A DNA stretch of 64,000 bases from Bacillus_BE sp042263505 (lineage in GTDB: Bacteria > Bacillota > Bacilli > Bacillales > Cytobacillaceae). The notes beneath the pieces are model-generated. The model did no database searches. It was not told the origin of the DNA and saw only the letters and a program-made list of their open reading frames with translations. The translations under genes and the position numbers were made by a program. The stretch covers positions 62,001 to 126,000 of the forward strand of contig NZ_JBHKFI010000002.1 in the NCBI RefSeq assembly GCF_042263505.1, in the 5' to 3' direction. Below are positions 8,405 through 17,618 of this stretch, in pieces. Positions within the stretch are counted from its first letter, which is position 1, and each line of letters begins with the position of its first letter.

Positions 8405-8580
8405 TGCGGATGAGAATAAGGGGAGAGACTACATTTGTAGCGCCGAAGGAGCAAACAAGGTTTTGTGAATCTCTCAGGCAAAAGAACACTTATTTGACGC
8501 GACTCTGGAGAGCGTTTCAATTAGTTGAAACCACCAAAGGGGAAAGCCATTAGGTAAACTTTCAGGTGACAGGACAGAGA
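8405..8580 (+). ncRNA. Tandem glycine riboswitch upstream of gcvT
   Basis: Two glycine aptamers lie in tandem. The first (about 8405-8490) has GGAGAGACT, GCGCCGAAGGAGCAAAC and AATCTCTCAGGCAAAAG. The second (about 8500-8578) has ACTCTGGAGAGCG, ACCACCAAAGGGGAAAGCC and AACTTTCAGGT. These are the conserved cores of the gcvT RNA motif. It precedes the three genes of the glycine cleavage system and is followed by a terminator, matching the known arrangement in which glycine binding raises expression of the gcv operon. Confidence 0.95.
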
Positions 8581-8619
8581 TCTTCTCAAAGAAATTGAGG
8601 GGGTTTTCTGTCCTTTTTT
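8571..8619 (+). terminator. Riboswitch expression-platform terminator
   Basis: AGGACAGA (8571-8578) pairs with TCTGTCCT (8607-8614), followed by a run of T. The left arm abuts the 3' part of the second glycine aptamer, so aptamer folding can compete with the terminator. This fits transcription-attenuation control of gcvT-gcvPA-gcvPB. Confidence 0.88.
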
Positions 8620-8652
8620 GTGCCGTCAAGTGAATTTATAAGGGGGATGTTT

Positions 8653-9753
8653 ATGTCAGAGCTAAGAAGAACACCATTGTATGACGTTTATAAAACGTAT
8701 GGTGGGAAAACAATTGATTTTGGAGGATGGGAGCTTCCTGTCCAATTTTCAAGTATTAAAGAAGAACATCATGCTGTCAGGAATGCAGCTGGATTGTTTG
8801 ATGTATCTCATATGGGAGAAATCACGGTAAAAGGCCCTGATAGTCTAAACTTCTTGCAAAAAATGATGACGAATGATCTATCAAAGCTTCAAAATGGCGG
8901 GGCTCAATATACGGCAATGTGCTATGAGACGGGTGGAACAGTTGATGATCTCCTCGTTTATCAAATGGAAGAAGCGCATTATCTCTTAGTCGTCAATGCC
9001 GCCAATATTGAAAAGGATTTTACATGGTTAGCCTCACATGTTGAGGGGGAGGTAGAACTAATAAATATATCTGAAAAAATTGCTCAACTTGCCTTACAAG
9101 GACCATTGGCAGAAAGTATTTTACAACCACTTGTTCATGGGATGGATTTAAAAGAAATTAGCGGATTTACATTTTGTCATGAGGTAAATATGATTGGAAA
9201 AAAGGTGCTTATTTCTAGAACTGGTTATACGGGTGAAGACGGTTTTGAAATTTACTGTGAGGCAACGGAAGCCATTTCAATATGGAAGAAAATTTTAGAG
9301 GATGGGAAGGATTTAGGTGTGTTGCCTTGTGGACTAGGAGCAAGGGACACGCTGCGATTTGAAGCAACTTTGGCACTATACGGACAAGAATTGAGTCAGA
9401 CAATTACTCCGCTAGAGGCCGGAATTGGATTTGCTGTCAAATTGAATAAGGATGCTGATTTTATCGGGAAAGAAGCATTAAAGAAGCAAAAAGAAAAGGG
9501 GTTGGAGCGGAAGATTGTTGGAATTGAAATGATTGATCGCGGCATTCCAAGACACGGATATCCCGTTTATTTTGGTAATGAATTAATTGGTGAGGTCACT
9601 ACAGGAACGCAATCACCTACTTTAAAGAAAAATATCGGCTTGGCTCTGATAAAAACCCTTTATGCCGATTTAGGAAATGAAGTAGATGTCGAAGTTCGCG
9701 GCAAGCACTTAAAAGCAAAGGTAGTTTCAACACCATTTTATAAAAGAAAATGA
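8653..9753 (+). CDS. gcvT: Glycine cleavage system T protein (aminomethyltransferase)
   Basis: The enzyme takes the aminomethyl group from lipoylated H protein, gives methylene-tetrahydrofolate and releases ammonia. The 366-residue protein shows the GcvT core: RTPLYDVYKTYGGKTIDFGGWELPV-type N-terminus, LFDVSHMGEI, MTNDLSKL, SRTGYTGEDGFEIYC, LGARDTLRFEA and a C-terminal GEVTTGTQSPTL. The ATG at 8653 follows AAGGGGG by six bases; an in-frame GTG at 8620 has no site. It is the first gene after the riboswitch, and gcvPA follows by 26 bases. Confidence 0.96.
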   Translation: MSELRRTPLYDVYKTYGGKTIDFGGWELPVQFSSIKEEHHAVRNAAGLFDVSHMGEITVKGPDSLNFLQKMMTNDLSKLQNGGAQYTAMCYETGGTVDDLLVYQMEEAHYLLVVNAANIEKDFTWLASHVEGEVELINISEKIAQLALQGPLAESILQPLVHGMDLKEISGFTFCHEVNMIGKKVLISRTGYTGEDGFEIYCEATEAISIWKKILEDGKDLGVLPCGLGARDTLRFEATLALYGQELSQTITPLEAGIGFAVKLNKDADFIGKEALKKQKEKGLERKIVGIEMIDRGIPRHGYPVYFGNELIGEVTTGTQSPTLKKNIGLALIKTLYADLGNEVDVEVRGKHLKAKVVSTPFYKRK

Positions 9754-9779
9754 TTAAGAATCGAGGGGAGATTAGTCCT

Positions 9780-11126
9780 ATGATACATCGTTATTTACCA
9801 GTAACGGAGACAAACAAAAAAGAAATGCTCCAAGCAATTGGAGTATCGTCCATTGATGAATTGTTTAATGATATTCCTGACAGTGTGAAATTCAAAGGAA
9901 AATATAAAATAAAAAGTGCGTTATCTGAATCTGCTTTATTAAAAGAATTAACAGCCATTGCACAGAAAAATGCCGATTTAAAAGCAAACGTCTCGTTCTT
10001 GGGAGCAGGCGTATATGATCATTATATTCCGGTTATTGTTGATCATGTCCTATCTCGTTCAGAGTTTTATACTGCCTATACTCCTTATCAACCTGAGATA
10101 TCACAAGGGGAGTTGCAGGCGATTTTCGAATTTCAAACGATGATTTGTGAATTGACTGGTATGGATGTAGCGAATTCTTCCATGTATGATGGCGGAACTG
10201 CTTTAGCAGAAGCGGGAATGCTTAGTGCAGGTCAGACCAAACGCAAAAAAGTGCTTATTTCCAGTCTTGTTCATCCAGAATCACGAGAAGTAGTCAAAAC
10301 CTACGCCAAAGGACAAAAAATCGAAATTGTTGAAATTCCTCAAATTGATGGAATCACGAATCTTTCTGCCCTTAAAGAACTAATGGATGATGATGTGGCG
10401 GCTGTTATGGTGCAATATCCGAATTTTCTCGGAAGAATTGAACCGCTGAAGGAACTAGAGGAAATTATTCATGCTCACAAATCCATGTTTGTCGTTTCAA
10501 GTAATCCGTTATCTCTGGGATTATTAACACCTCCTGGAAAATGGGGGGCTGATATTGTAGTTGGGGATGCACAGCCATTTGGAATCCCAACTGCCTTTGG
10601 CGGCCCTCATTGTGGTTATTTTGCCGTGACACAGAAGCTTATGCGGAAGGTTCCTGGCAGATTAGTCGGACAGACAACAGATGATGAAGGTCAGAGAGGC
10701 TTTGTTTTGACCCTTCAAGCTCGTGAACAGCATATACGTCGAGATAAGGCAACATCTAATATTTGTTCTAATCAGGCTTTGAATGCCCTTGCTGCTTCAG
10801 TTGCGATGACAGCACTTGGAAAACAAGGGGTTAAAGAGGTTGCGTATAGCAATTTTCAAAAAGCAAATTATGCGAAAACCGCTTTAAAAAATGCAGGCTT
10901 TGATATGGCTTTTGAGGGGCCTTGTTTCAATGAATTTGTAGTGAAGCTGAACAAACCGATACAAGAGATCAATCAAAAATTATTAGCTAAGGGCATTATA
11001 GGAGGTTATGATCTCGGACGGGATTATCAAGAGCTTATAAACCATATGCTCATTGCCGTTACGGAATTAAGAACAAAAGGTGAAATCGATACTTTTGTAA
11101 AAGAATTGAGGGATATACATGCATAA
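9780..11126 (+). CDS. gcvPA: Glycine dehydrogenase (decarboxylating) subunit 1, P protein alpha
   Basis: This is one half of the split PLP-dependent P protein, which decarboxylates glycine and transfers the aminomethyl unit to lipoyl-H protein. The 448-residue length is exactly that usual for GcvPA. Visible family stretches include FLGAGVYDHYIPVIVDHV, YTPYQPEISQGELQAIFEFQ, SMYDGGTALAEA and FGGPHCGYFAV. The ATG at 9780 has GAGGGGAG nine bases upstream; the in-frame ATG at 9750 overlaps the gcvT stop. It ends overlapping gcvPB by eight bases, indicating coupled translation of the two subunits. Confidence 0.96.
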   Translation: MIHRYLPVTETNKKEMLQAIGVSSIDELFNDIPDSVKFKGKYKIKSALSESALLKELTAIAQKNADLKANVSFLGAGVYDHYIPVIVDHVLSRSEFYTAYTPYQPEISQGELQAIFEFQTMICELTGMDVANSSMYDGGTALAEAGMLSAGQTKRKKVLISSLVHPESREVVKTYAKGQKIEIVEIPQIDGITNLSALKELMDDDVAAVMVQYPNFLGRIEPLKELEEIIHAHKSMFVVSSNPLSLGLLTPPGKWGADIVVGDAQPFGIPTAFGGPHCGYFAVTQKLMRKVPGRLVGQTTDDEGQRGFVLTLQAREQHIRRDKATSNICSNQALNALAASVAMTALGKQGVKEVAYSNFQKANYAKTALKNAGFDMAFEGPCFNEFVVKLNKPIQEINQKLLAKGIIGGYDLGRDYQELINHMLIAVTELRTKGEIDTFVKELRDIHA

Positions 11127-12576
11127 GCAAGATCAACCATTGATTTTTGAACTAAGTAAAGAAGGACGTATTGGCTATAGTTTACCTGAAATGGATGTTC
11201 CTGAAGTGAACATGGAGGAGTTCATCCCTAGTGAATATTTACGTCAGGAGGATGCTGAATTGCCGGAAGTGTCAGAGCTTGATATCATGCGCCATTATAC
11301 GGCATTGTCGAAACGTAATCATGGAGTGGATTCGGGTTTTTATCCACTTGGCTCATGTACGATGAAGTATAATCCGAAATTGAATGAAAATGTTGCACGG
11401 CTTAATGGCTTTGCCCATCTACATCCATTACAGGAAGAATCTTCCGTTCAAGGGGCTCTTGAACTGATGTATGATCTCTCACAACACTTAGTGGAAATTA
11501 CCGGTATGGATGAAGTCACACTTCAACCGGCTGCAGGGGCTCATGGCGAGTGGACAGGATTAATGCTTATCCGTGCCTTTCATGAGGCAAATGGTGACGG
11601 GAAAAGGACGAAGGTAATCATTCCAGATTCTGCACATGGAACGAATCCTGCATCAGCTTCGGTTGCTGGTTTTGAAACGATTACGGTGAAATCAAATGAT
11701 AAAGGTTTAGTAGATTTAAATGACCTACGTCAAGTTGTAGGTGAGGATACTGCCGCTTTAATGTTGACAAATCCCAATACTTTAGGATTATTTGAAGAAA
11801 ATATTCTTGAAGTGGCTGAGATTGTTCACTCAGCAGGTGGAAAATTATATTATGATGGAGCCAATCTAAATGCTGTTTTGTCAAAAGCAAGACCAGGAGA
11901 TATGGGCTTTGATGTTGTTCATTTAAATCTTCATAAAACATTCACTGGACCGCATGGCGGTGGCGGTCCAGGATCAGGTCCGGTGGGGGTAAAGAAGGAG
12001 ATGACTCCTTTCCTACCGAAGCCTGTTGTGAAGAAAGTAGGAGAAAAGTACGTACTGGATTATAATCGCCCTCAATCAATTGGTAGGGTAAAGCCTTATT
12101 TTGGTAACTTTGGAATTAATGTTAGAGCGTACACTTATATTCGTTCTATGGGTCCAGATGGGTTAAAAGCGGTAACAGAGCATGCGGTACTGAATGCCAA
12201 TTATATGATGAGACGTTTAGCCGAATATTATGACCTTCCGTATGATACCCATTGTAAGCATGAATTTGTCTTAAGCGGGAAGAAACAAAAGAAATTAGGA
12301 GTTCGTGCTCTTGATATTGCGAAACGGCTCTTAGATTTTGGCTACCATCCGCCAACCATTTATTTCCCGCTTAATGTGGAAGAGTGCATGATGATTGAAC
12401 CTACTGAAACAGAATCTAAGGAAACCCTAGACGCTTTTATTGATGCGATGATTCAAATTGCCAAGGAAGCAATCGATAATCCGGAAATTGTTCAGGAAGC
12501 ACCGCATCAAACGATAATTGGAAGATTAGATGAAACAACAGCTGCCAGAAAACCAAAATTACGTTATCAAAAATAA
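11119..12576 (+). CDS. gcvPB: Glycine dehydrogenase (decarboxylating) subunit 2, P protein beta
   Basis: This is the PLP-binding half of the split P protein, 485 residues. The lysine that forms the Schiff base is in HLNLHKTFTGPHGGGGPGSG, around residue 275. SYPLGSCTMKYNPK-like sequence (FYPLGSCTMKYNP) and AGAHGEWTGL are also characteristic. It closes the riboswitch-controlled gcv operon and is followed by a strong terminator. The H protein gene is not in the window, and the lipoyl synthesis gene lipM is nearby. Confidence 0.96.
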   Translation: MHKQDQPLIFELSKEGRIGYSLPEMDVPEVNMEEFIPSEYLRQEDAELPEVSELDIMRHYTALSKRNHGVDSGFYPLGSCTMKYNPKLNENVARLNGFAHLHPLQEESSVQGALELMYDLSQHLVEITGMDEVTLQPAAGAHGEWTGLMLIRAFHEANGDGKRTKVIIPDSAHGTNPASASVAGFETITVKSNDKGLVDLNDLRQVVGEDTAALMLTNPNTLGLFEENILEVAEIVHSAGGKLYYDGANLNAVLSKARPGDMGFDVVHLNLHKTFTGPHGGGGPGSGPVGVKKEMTPFLPKPVVKKVGEKYVLDYNRPQSIGRVKPYFGNFGINVRAYTYIRSMGPDGLKAVTEHAVLNANYMMRRLAEYYDLPYDTHCKHEFVLSGKKQKKLGVRALDIAKRLLDFGYHPPTIYFPLNVEECMMIEPTETESKETLDAFIDAMIQIAKEAIDNPEIVQEAPHQTIIGRLDETTAARKPKLRYQK

Positions 12577-12581
12577 ATAAA

Positions 12582-12622
12582 AAAGACCTTGTACGAATGA
12601 AACGTACAAGGTCTTTGATTTT
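12582..12622. terminator. Terminator between gcvPB and yqhL, probably bidirectional
   Basis: AAAGACCTTGTACG (12582-12595) pairs perfectly with CGTACAAGGTCTTT (12603-12616) across a seven-base loop. A-rich sequence before and T-rich sequence after allow it to serve both the gcv operon and the convergent yqhL gene. Confidence 0.88.
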
Positions 12623-12628
12623 AAAAGC

Positions 12629-13012
12629 TTATTTTTTCGTTTTGACCTTACCTGTCCAATTTTTAAATCCGCCTTTGAGATGAGAAAGGTCTTTGTATCC
12701 ACGGCGATAGAGAAATTGTGCAGCACGTCCGCTGCGGACTCCGCTTTGACAATATAGATAGACTGGTTTATCTGGACGAATTTCCTTTAAACGCATTTTC
12801 ATTTGGGATAGTGGAATATTTCTTGCTCCTAATATATGCCCAGCATCAAACTCATTTGGTTCACGAACGTCAATTAATTGTGCTTTTCGATAGCCTGCTT
12901 TAAATTGTTCTTCAGTAAGAGTTTTGACAATCTTTCTTTGAAATAACCATCTAGATAAAGAATAAGCTAGAATCGCTACTAGTACGATAAGAGCAAATTT
13001 AAGTTGACTCAT
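12629..13012 (-). CDS. yqhL: Membrane-anchored rhodanese-like protein YqhL
   Basis: This is a 127-residue rhodanese domain protein. Residues 4-24 form one hydrophobic helix (FALIVLVAILAYSLSRWLF) that should anchor it in the membrane. The rhodanese core follows with LIDVREPNEFDAGHI and the active-site loop CQSGVRSG, the persulfide-forming cysteine being Cys88. A role in sulfur transfer is inferred from the family only. The ATG has AAAGGAG seven bases upstream. Its neighbour lipM is divergent, and the order gcvPB-yqhL-lipM is the same as in B. subtilis. Confidence 0.93.
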   Translation of the reverse strand: MSQLKFALIVLVAILAYSLSRWLFQRKIVKTLTEEQFKAGYRKAQLIDVREPNEFDAGHILGARNIPLSQMKMRLKEIRPDKPVYLYCQSGVRSGRAAQFLYRRGYKDLSHLKGGFKNWTGKVKTKK

Positions 13013-13192
13013 GATTGATCTCCTTTCAAACTAACTAAGCCATTACTATTATATAAGTCTTCTCTCATATGAGTAAAGGAAATAAACAAAAAAATATTAG
13101 CAAAGTTCTTCCTGCTTTGCTTTTAACATGAGTTTTGATAGACTAAATATCGCAACTTGATTCATTTTTTTAATATAAATGAGGTATGTATA

Positions 13193-14029
13193 GTGGAAAA
13201 AGAAAAATGGCTTTTTATTGATTCTGGTCATTGCTCACCTTTCTATAATATGGCGCTTGATGAAGCATTGCTCGATTGGCATAGCCATGGCGATATTCCA
13301 CCTGTCATTCGTTTTTATGGTTGGAATCCTGCCACTCTATCTATCGGCTATTTTCAAAAGGCGGAAAAAGAAATAAATTTCGATGCTGTAAAGGAGCATC
13401 AATTGGGTTTTGTCCGTCGCCCTACAGGTGGTAGAGGGGTATTGCATGAACATGAACTCACCTATAGTGTGATTGTTACAGAAGATCATCCCGATATGCC
13501 TAAAACCGTAACAGAGGCCTATAAGGTTATTTCAGAGGGGATTTTAAGAGGCTTTCAAAATCTTGGCCTTGCTGCTTATTTTTCTATTCCGAGAACGGAT
13601 CAAGAGAAAGAGGCATTAAAGAGTCCAAGGTCAGCGGTTTGCTTCGATGCTCCTAGCTGGTATGAGCTTGTTGTCGAAGGTCGAAAGGTAGCAGGAAGCG
13701 CACAAACAAGGCAAAAAGGAGTGATCCTGCAGCATGGATCTATATTATTGGATTTAGATGAGGATAAATTATTTAGTCTTTTTAAATATCCGAATGAGCG
13801 GGTAAGAGAGAGAATGCAGAAAGGCTTTAAGGATAAAGCAGTTGCCATCAATGAAATCAGTAAACGGCAAATTAGCTTGGACGAGGCAAAAATTGCTTTT
13901 AAAAAAGGTTTTGCGGAAGGGCTAGACATAGAGCTTGTACCATATCAATTAACCGCGGAACAACATCAATACGTATTGAATCTTGCATATGAAAAGTACG
14001 AAAGCGATGAATGGAATTATAAAAGATAA
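13193..14029 (+). CDS. lipM: Octanoyl-[acyl carrier protein]:protein octanoyltransferase LipM
   Basis: LipM moves octanoyl groups from acyl carrier protein to the glycine cleavage H protein, the first step of lipoate assembly in bacilli. The 278-residue length equals that of the B. subtilis enzyme. GFVRRPTGGRGVLH, ELTYSVIV, and SAVCFDAPSWYELVVEGRKVAGSAQTRQKG-type sequence are present; the catalytic cysteine is Cys150 in CFDAPSWYE, and the active-site lysine is in the KVAGSAQ segment. GTG 13193 is chosen because GAGG lies eight bases upstream. Lipoylation is needed by the glycine cleavage and Bkd complexes encoded in this window. Confidence 0.95.
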   Translation: MEKEKWLFIDSGHCSPFYNMALDEALLDWHSHGDIPPVIRFYGWNPATLSIGYFQKAEKEINFDAVKEHQLGFVRRPTGGRGVLHEHELTYSVIVTEDHPDMPKTVTEAYKVISEGILRGFQNLGLAAYFSIPRTDQEKEALKSPRSAVCFDAPSWYELVVEGRKVAGSAQTRQKGVILQHGSILLDLDEDKLFSLFKYPNERVRERMQKGFKDKAVAINEISKRQISLDEAKIAFKKGFAEGLDIELVPYQLTAEQHQYVLNLAYEKYESDEWNYKR

Positions 14030-14050
14030 AGCGGCTTATGCCGCTTTTTT
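14028..14050 (+). terminator. Terminator after lipM
   Basis: AAAGCGGC (14028-14035) and GCCGCTTT (14040-14047) form a compact GC-rich hairpin with a four-base loop followed by a T run. Confidence 0.9.
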
Positions 14051-14219
14051 CAATGTAGGATATTGTCGAAAATCATACTTTTTTCCTATGTTTTTAAAAG
14101 TGCAAGCTTTGAAATTTGTTAAAATTTCTTGTTTTTTGGTGTAAAACATCAAAAATCTCTTTTATTCTATCTTTTTTAGGAAAAATGAAGTTTGACAAAA
14201 TAAAATTTTATTGAATCAA

Positions 14220-14268
14220 ACACAATATATAGTGGTTGAATAAATATTTAAAATACCATATATTGATT
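14220..14268 (+). promoter_or_regulatory. Tandem NrdR-box-like operators over the nrdJ promoter
   Basis: ACACAATATATAGTGG (14220-14235) matches the NrdR box consensus as I know it (acaCwATATATwGtgt) closely. A second, weaker copy, ATACCATATATTGATT (14253-14268), has its centre 33 bases downstream, about three helical turns, as is usual for paired NrdR sites. A promoter with -35 TTGAAT (14236-14241), 17-base spacer and -10 TATATT (14259-14264) lies between and under the boxes. NrdR binding here would block transcription of nrdJ. nrdR itself is not in the window. Further down the leader, GTAAC-TTTAG-GTTAC forms a small hairpin near 14286-14300. Confidence 0.75.
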
Positions 14269-14374
14269 TTGAAGATTTGTTATGGTAACTTTAGGTTACT
14301 ACCATTTTGACAACTAGATGATTATTAGTTTTTCACAAATGATATTAGTTTGGAATTTAAAGGAGTGTACTTGA

Positions 14375-16933
14375 ATGTCTGTTGCGTTAGGACGAAAAAT
14401 GAATATTGATGTAGAACGTTTGAATGAGGATATAAGTTTATTTCCCCAAGTCCATCCTATTACATCTGATATGACATTAACTCATAAAGGGGTTTCAAGA
14501 TTAGTCATGCTTGACCGCTATACTTTTAAGGATACGAAGAAAATTACTTTAACGGAGGGGGACTTTGTTGTTCTGACCATTAAAGAGGATCCAAAATTTC
14601 CGGCACGAGGTCTAGGCTATATTCTCAACATTGATTGGGAGAAAAAAATAGCAAATGTGCTTGTGGAAGAAGAATATAGAGGTGCTTTAGAATATCCAGA
14701 AGAAGTAAAATCCGGGATTATCAAACGTTCTCTTGATGTAATTGAAAAACCATTGGAGATTTACTATGAACAAATTGCTAAAAGAAACGCGACAGGATTA
14801 GCATCGGTTGAGAAAACAGAAGAAAAGAGACAAGAATGGTTTGAAAAGTTTTATGAAGAATTAGTCAATTTGAATTTCATTCCTGCAGGCCGTGTGCTAT
14901 ATGGTGCAGGTGCCAATACAGATGTAACGTATTTTAATTGTTATGTTATGCCGTTTGTACAGGATTCCCGTGAAGGCATTTCCGAACATCGTAAGCAAGT
15001 GATGGAAATCATGAGCCGTGGAGGCGGAGTTGGAACGAATGGATCTACATTACGGCCACGTAATACCTTAGCAAAAGGGGTAAATGGAAAATCATCCGGT
15101 TCCGTTTCTTGGTTAGATGATATTGCAAAATTGACTCATTTAGTAGAACAGGGCGGCTCAAGACGTGGTGCCCAAATGATTATGCTTGCTGATTGGCATC
15201 CGGATATCATTGAATTTATCATCTCAAAAATGCAAAACCCAAGAATTCTCCGTTTCTTGTTAGACAATACACAAGATTACACAATTAGAAAATACGCAAA
15301 GGAAAAACTGAAGTTCACTCCCTTTACAGAACAAGAAAAGACAATGCATAAAGGCATAACTAATTTTAAACATATACCGGGCTACGGCGGTTTCACAGAG
15401 GCCATCATTGCTGAAGCGGAAGAAAAATTAGCTGAAGGCGGAAACTATTCCGTTCATAATCCTGAATTTTTGACAGGGGCGAATATTTCCATTTGCTTAA
15501 CAAAGGAATTTATGAATGCTGTAGAAAATGATACAGAATATGAACTTCGTTTCCCTGATGTAGAAGGCTATGATACAGAGGAAATGAAAATTTATAATGA
15601 GGAATGGCATAAGGTAGGAGACGTGCGTGAGTGGGAAAAAATGGGTCATAAGGTTCGCGTCTATCGAACAGTACGTGCCAAAGAGCTTTGGAATTTAATT
15701 AATATTTGCGCTACTTATTCTGCAGAACCGGGTATTTTCTTTATTGACAATGCCAATGACATGACGAATGCAAAGGCTTATGGACAAAGAGTTGTTGCAA
15801 CAAATCCATGCGGGGAGCAGCCGCTTGCACCATATTCCGTATGTAACTTAGCTGCTGTTAACTTAGCAGAGATGGCAAATAAAGAAACAAAGACTGTCGA
15901 TTATGCGAAGTTAAAGCGTACGGTTGAAGTCGGCGTAAGAATGCAGGATAACGTCATTGAAGCGACTCCTTACTTTTTGGAAGAAAATAAGAGACAAGCA
16001 CTAGGTGAGCGACGTGTTGGACTAGGTGTTATGGGTCTACATGATCTACTTATCTATTGTGAAACAGAATACGGTTCCGAAGAAGGAAATAAACTAGTAG
16101 ATAAGGTATTTGAAACGATTGCTACAACAGCTTATCGTGAATCCATTAAATTAGCTCAAGAAAAAGGAAGCTTCCCATTTTTAACTGGGCAAACAGAAGA
16201 TGATACGAATCGACTTCGTCAAGCATTCATTTCAACTGGATATATGAAAAAAATGCCGGAAGATATTAGACAATCTATTCTTAAAAACGGAGTTAGAAAC
16301 TCCCATTTACTAACTGTTGCCCCAACTGGAAGCACGGGGACTATGGTAGGGGTAAGTACAGGTCTTGAACCATATTTCTCCTTCTCTTATTACAGAAGTG
16401 GCCGGCTTGGTAAATTTATTGAAGTAAAAGCAGATATCGTTCAGGAATACTTAGATCAAAATCCGGATGCGGATGAGAATCATTTACCACATTGGTTTGT
16501 AACGGCAATGGAATTAGAACCAGAAGCACATGCAGATGTGCAATGCGTGATTCAGCGCTGGATTGACAGCTCAATCAGCAAAACAGTGAATGCACCAAAA
16601 GGTTATAGTGTTGAACAAGTTGAAAAAGTATATGAAAGACTATATCGCGGCGGAGCTAAGGGAGGAACCGTCTATGTTGATGGTTCACGTGATAGTCAAG
16701 TTCTTACCCTAAAGGCAGAAGAAAATAAATTAGACGATCATCACCATCACTTAGAGAAACCAAAACAACATGTCGTTTTAGTAGATACAATTAGTGATCT
16801 TCGCTCAACAGATGTGACAATTGGCTCTGAGGTAGGAAACACATGTCCTATTTGCCGTAAAGGAAAAGTTAAAGAAATTGGCGGATGTAATACCTGTGAT
16901 AACTGTAATGCTCAATTAAAATGTGGATTATAA
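14375..16933 (+). CDS. nrdJ: Adenosylcobalamin-dependent (class II) ribonucleotide reductase
   Basis: The enzyme reduces ribonucleotides to deoxyribonucleotides with a radical generated from coenzyme B12, without oxygen or a small subunit. The 852-residue protein has the first redox cysteine in FNCYVMPF (about Cys189), the radical-site motif ATNPCGEQPL (about Cys479) followed by CNLAAVNLA, and the phosphate-binding PTGSTGTM (about 649). A C-terminal cysteine-rich tail (CPICRKG and CNTCDNC) probably serves reactivation by thioredoxin or binds zinc. AAGGAG lies nine bases before the ATG. It stands alone between two terminators, in the place where B. subtilis has mntR. No cobalamin riboswitch was recognised in its leader. 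Confidence 0.95.
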   Translation: MSVALGRKMNIDVERLNEDISLFPQVHPITSDMTLTHKGVSRLVMLDRYTFKDTKKITLTEGDFVVLTIKEDPKFPARGLGYILNIDWEKKIANVLVEEEYRGALEYPEEVKSGIIKRSLDVIEKPLEIYYEQIAKRNATGLASVEKTEEKRQEWFEKFYEELVNLNFIPAGRVLYGAGANTDVTYFNCYVMPFVQDSREGISEHRKQVMEIMSRGGGVGTNGSTLRPRNTLAKGVNGKSSGSVSWLDDIAKLTHLVEQGGSRRGAQMIMLADWHPDIIEFIISKMQNPRILRFLLDNTQDYTIRKYAKEKLKFTPFTEQEKTMHKGITNFKHIPGYGGFTEAIIAEAEEKLAEGGNYSVHNPEFLTGANISICLTKEFMNAVENDTEYELRFPDVEGYDTEEMKIYNEEWHKVGDVREWEKMGHKVRVYRTVRAKELWNLINICATYSAEPGIFFIDNANDMTNAKAYGQRVVATNPCGEQPLAPYSVCNLAAVNLAEMANKETKTVDYAKLKRTVEVGVRMQDNVIEATPYFLEENKRQALGERRVGLGVMGLHDLLIYCETEYGSEEGNKLVDKVFETIATTAYRESIKLAQEKGSFPFLTGQTEDDTNRLRQAFISTGYMKKMPEDIRQSILKNGVRNSHLLTVAPTGSTGTMVGVSTGLEPYFSFSYYRSGRLGKFIEVKADIVQEYLDQNPDADENHLPHWFVTAMELEPEAHADVQCVIQRWIDSSISKTVNAPKGYSVEQVEKVYERLYRGGAKGGTVYVDGSRDSQVLTLKAEENKLDDHHHHLEKPKQHVVLVDTISDLRSTDVTIGSEVGNTCPICRKGKVKEIGGCNTCDNCNAQLKCGL

Positions 16934-17043
16934 TTTTAGAGAAGGACGGGAGATGTGGCTTTGAAATAAAGTCGTACCGTTTATAAAAAAGATGTACCGT
17001 TGTTTTATTATCAAGACCTAAATGATAAAAAGTCATAAAAAAT

Positions 17044-17098
17044 AAGGGATAATACATATTATACATGACCAATATGTATTATCCCTTTTACTTTTTAT
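17044..17098. terminator. Long-stem terminator between nrdJ and the yjbR-like gene
   Basis: A perfect 17-base inverted repeat: AAGGGATAATACATATT (17044-17060) and its complement (17071-17087), with a T-rich tail. It can stop transcription from nrdJ and, read from the other side, from the convergent gene at 17183. The rest of 16934-17182 shows no gene. Confidence 0.85.
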
Positions 17099-17182
17099 TT
17101 CACAATCGCGCTCTTTAACGGAATAAAGGTTATGAAAATAGACTGCTGAAACAACACATAGCAATTCAATTTGGCATTATAA

Positions 17183-17542
17183 CTACTTTGCAATAATTTG
17201 TTTTTGAGCTTTTTTAGTTAATTTTTCAAAAACTAAATTATAAGAATGCTGAATTAGATTCTCTAAGAAATCAAAGGGAATATTTGAATCAATATAAACA
17301 GAGTTCCAATGTGTTTTATTCATATAATAGCCAGGGGTAATATTTTTACAAGTTTTTCTTAACTCTTCGGCACGATTAGGTTCGCATTTTAAGGTAATAA
17401 TAGACTTCCCGTCAGAATCTCCGCCAAACATTGCAAACATCTTCCCACCAACATGATAACGATCTGCTTGCCAATCTTCTTGGTAATCATGTGTTGTGCC
17501 AGTTAATGTCATACAAAATGATTGTAGTTTTTCTTTTTTCAT
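17183..17542 (-). CDS. MmcQ/YjbR family protein
   Basis: The 119-residue protein matches the MmcQ/YjbR family (CyaY-like fold): MFAMFGGDSDGKSIITLKCEP near residue 36-56, TPGYYMNKTHWNSVYID, and a C-terminal helix with SYNLVFEKLTKKAQKQI. Family members have been proposed to bind DNA, but no function is established. A GGAG site precedes the ATG. It looks intact, unlike several neighbours, and is the first of a group of accessory genes inserted between nrdJ and yqhO. Confidence 0.87.
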   Translation of the reverse strand: MKKEKLQSFCMTLTGTTHDYQEDWQADRYHVGGKMFAMFGGDSDGKSIITLKCEPNRAEELRKTCKNITPGYYMNKTHWNSVYIDSNIPFDFLENLIQHSYNLVFEKLTKKAQKQIIAK

Positions 17543-17618
17543 TAAAAGTGCTCCTTTTTACGGGTAATTAAAAGATTCCGAAGAAAATTCCCCTTTATTT
17601 CAGAGTAATTTAGTCCTT

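Noticed and set aside
8301..8489. 62-residue minus-strand frame in the glycine riboswitch region
   Set aside because: It lies antisense to the conserved riboswitch aptamer, has no good start site, and its composition follows the RNA structure.
14051..14374. Cobalamin riboswitch in the nrdJ leader
   Set aside because: The conserved B12-box core (GCCACTG type) and surrounding pairing were not seen; the leader is AT-rich.
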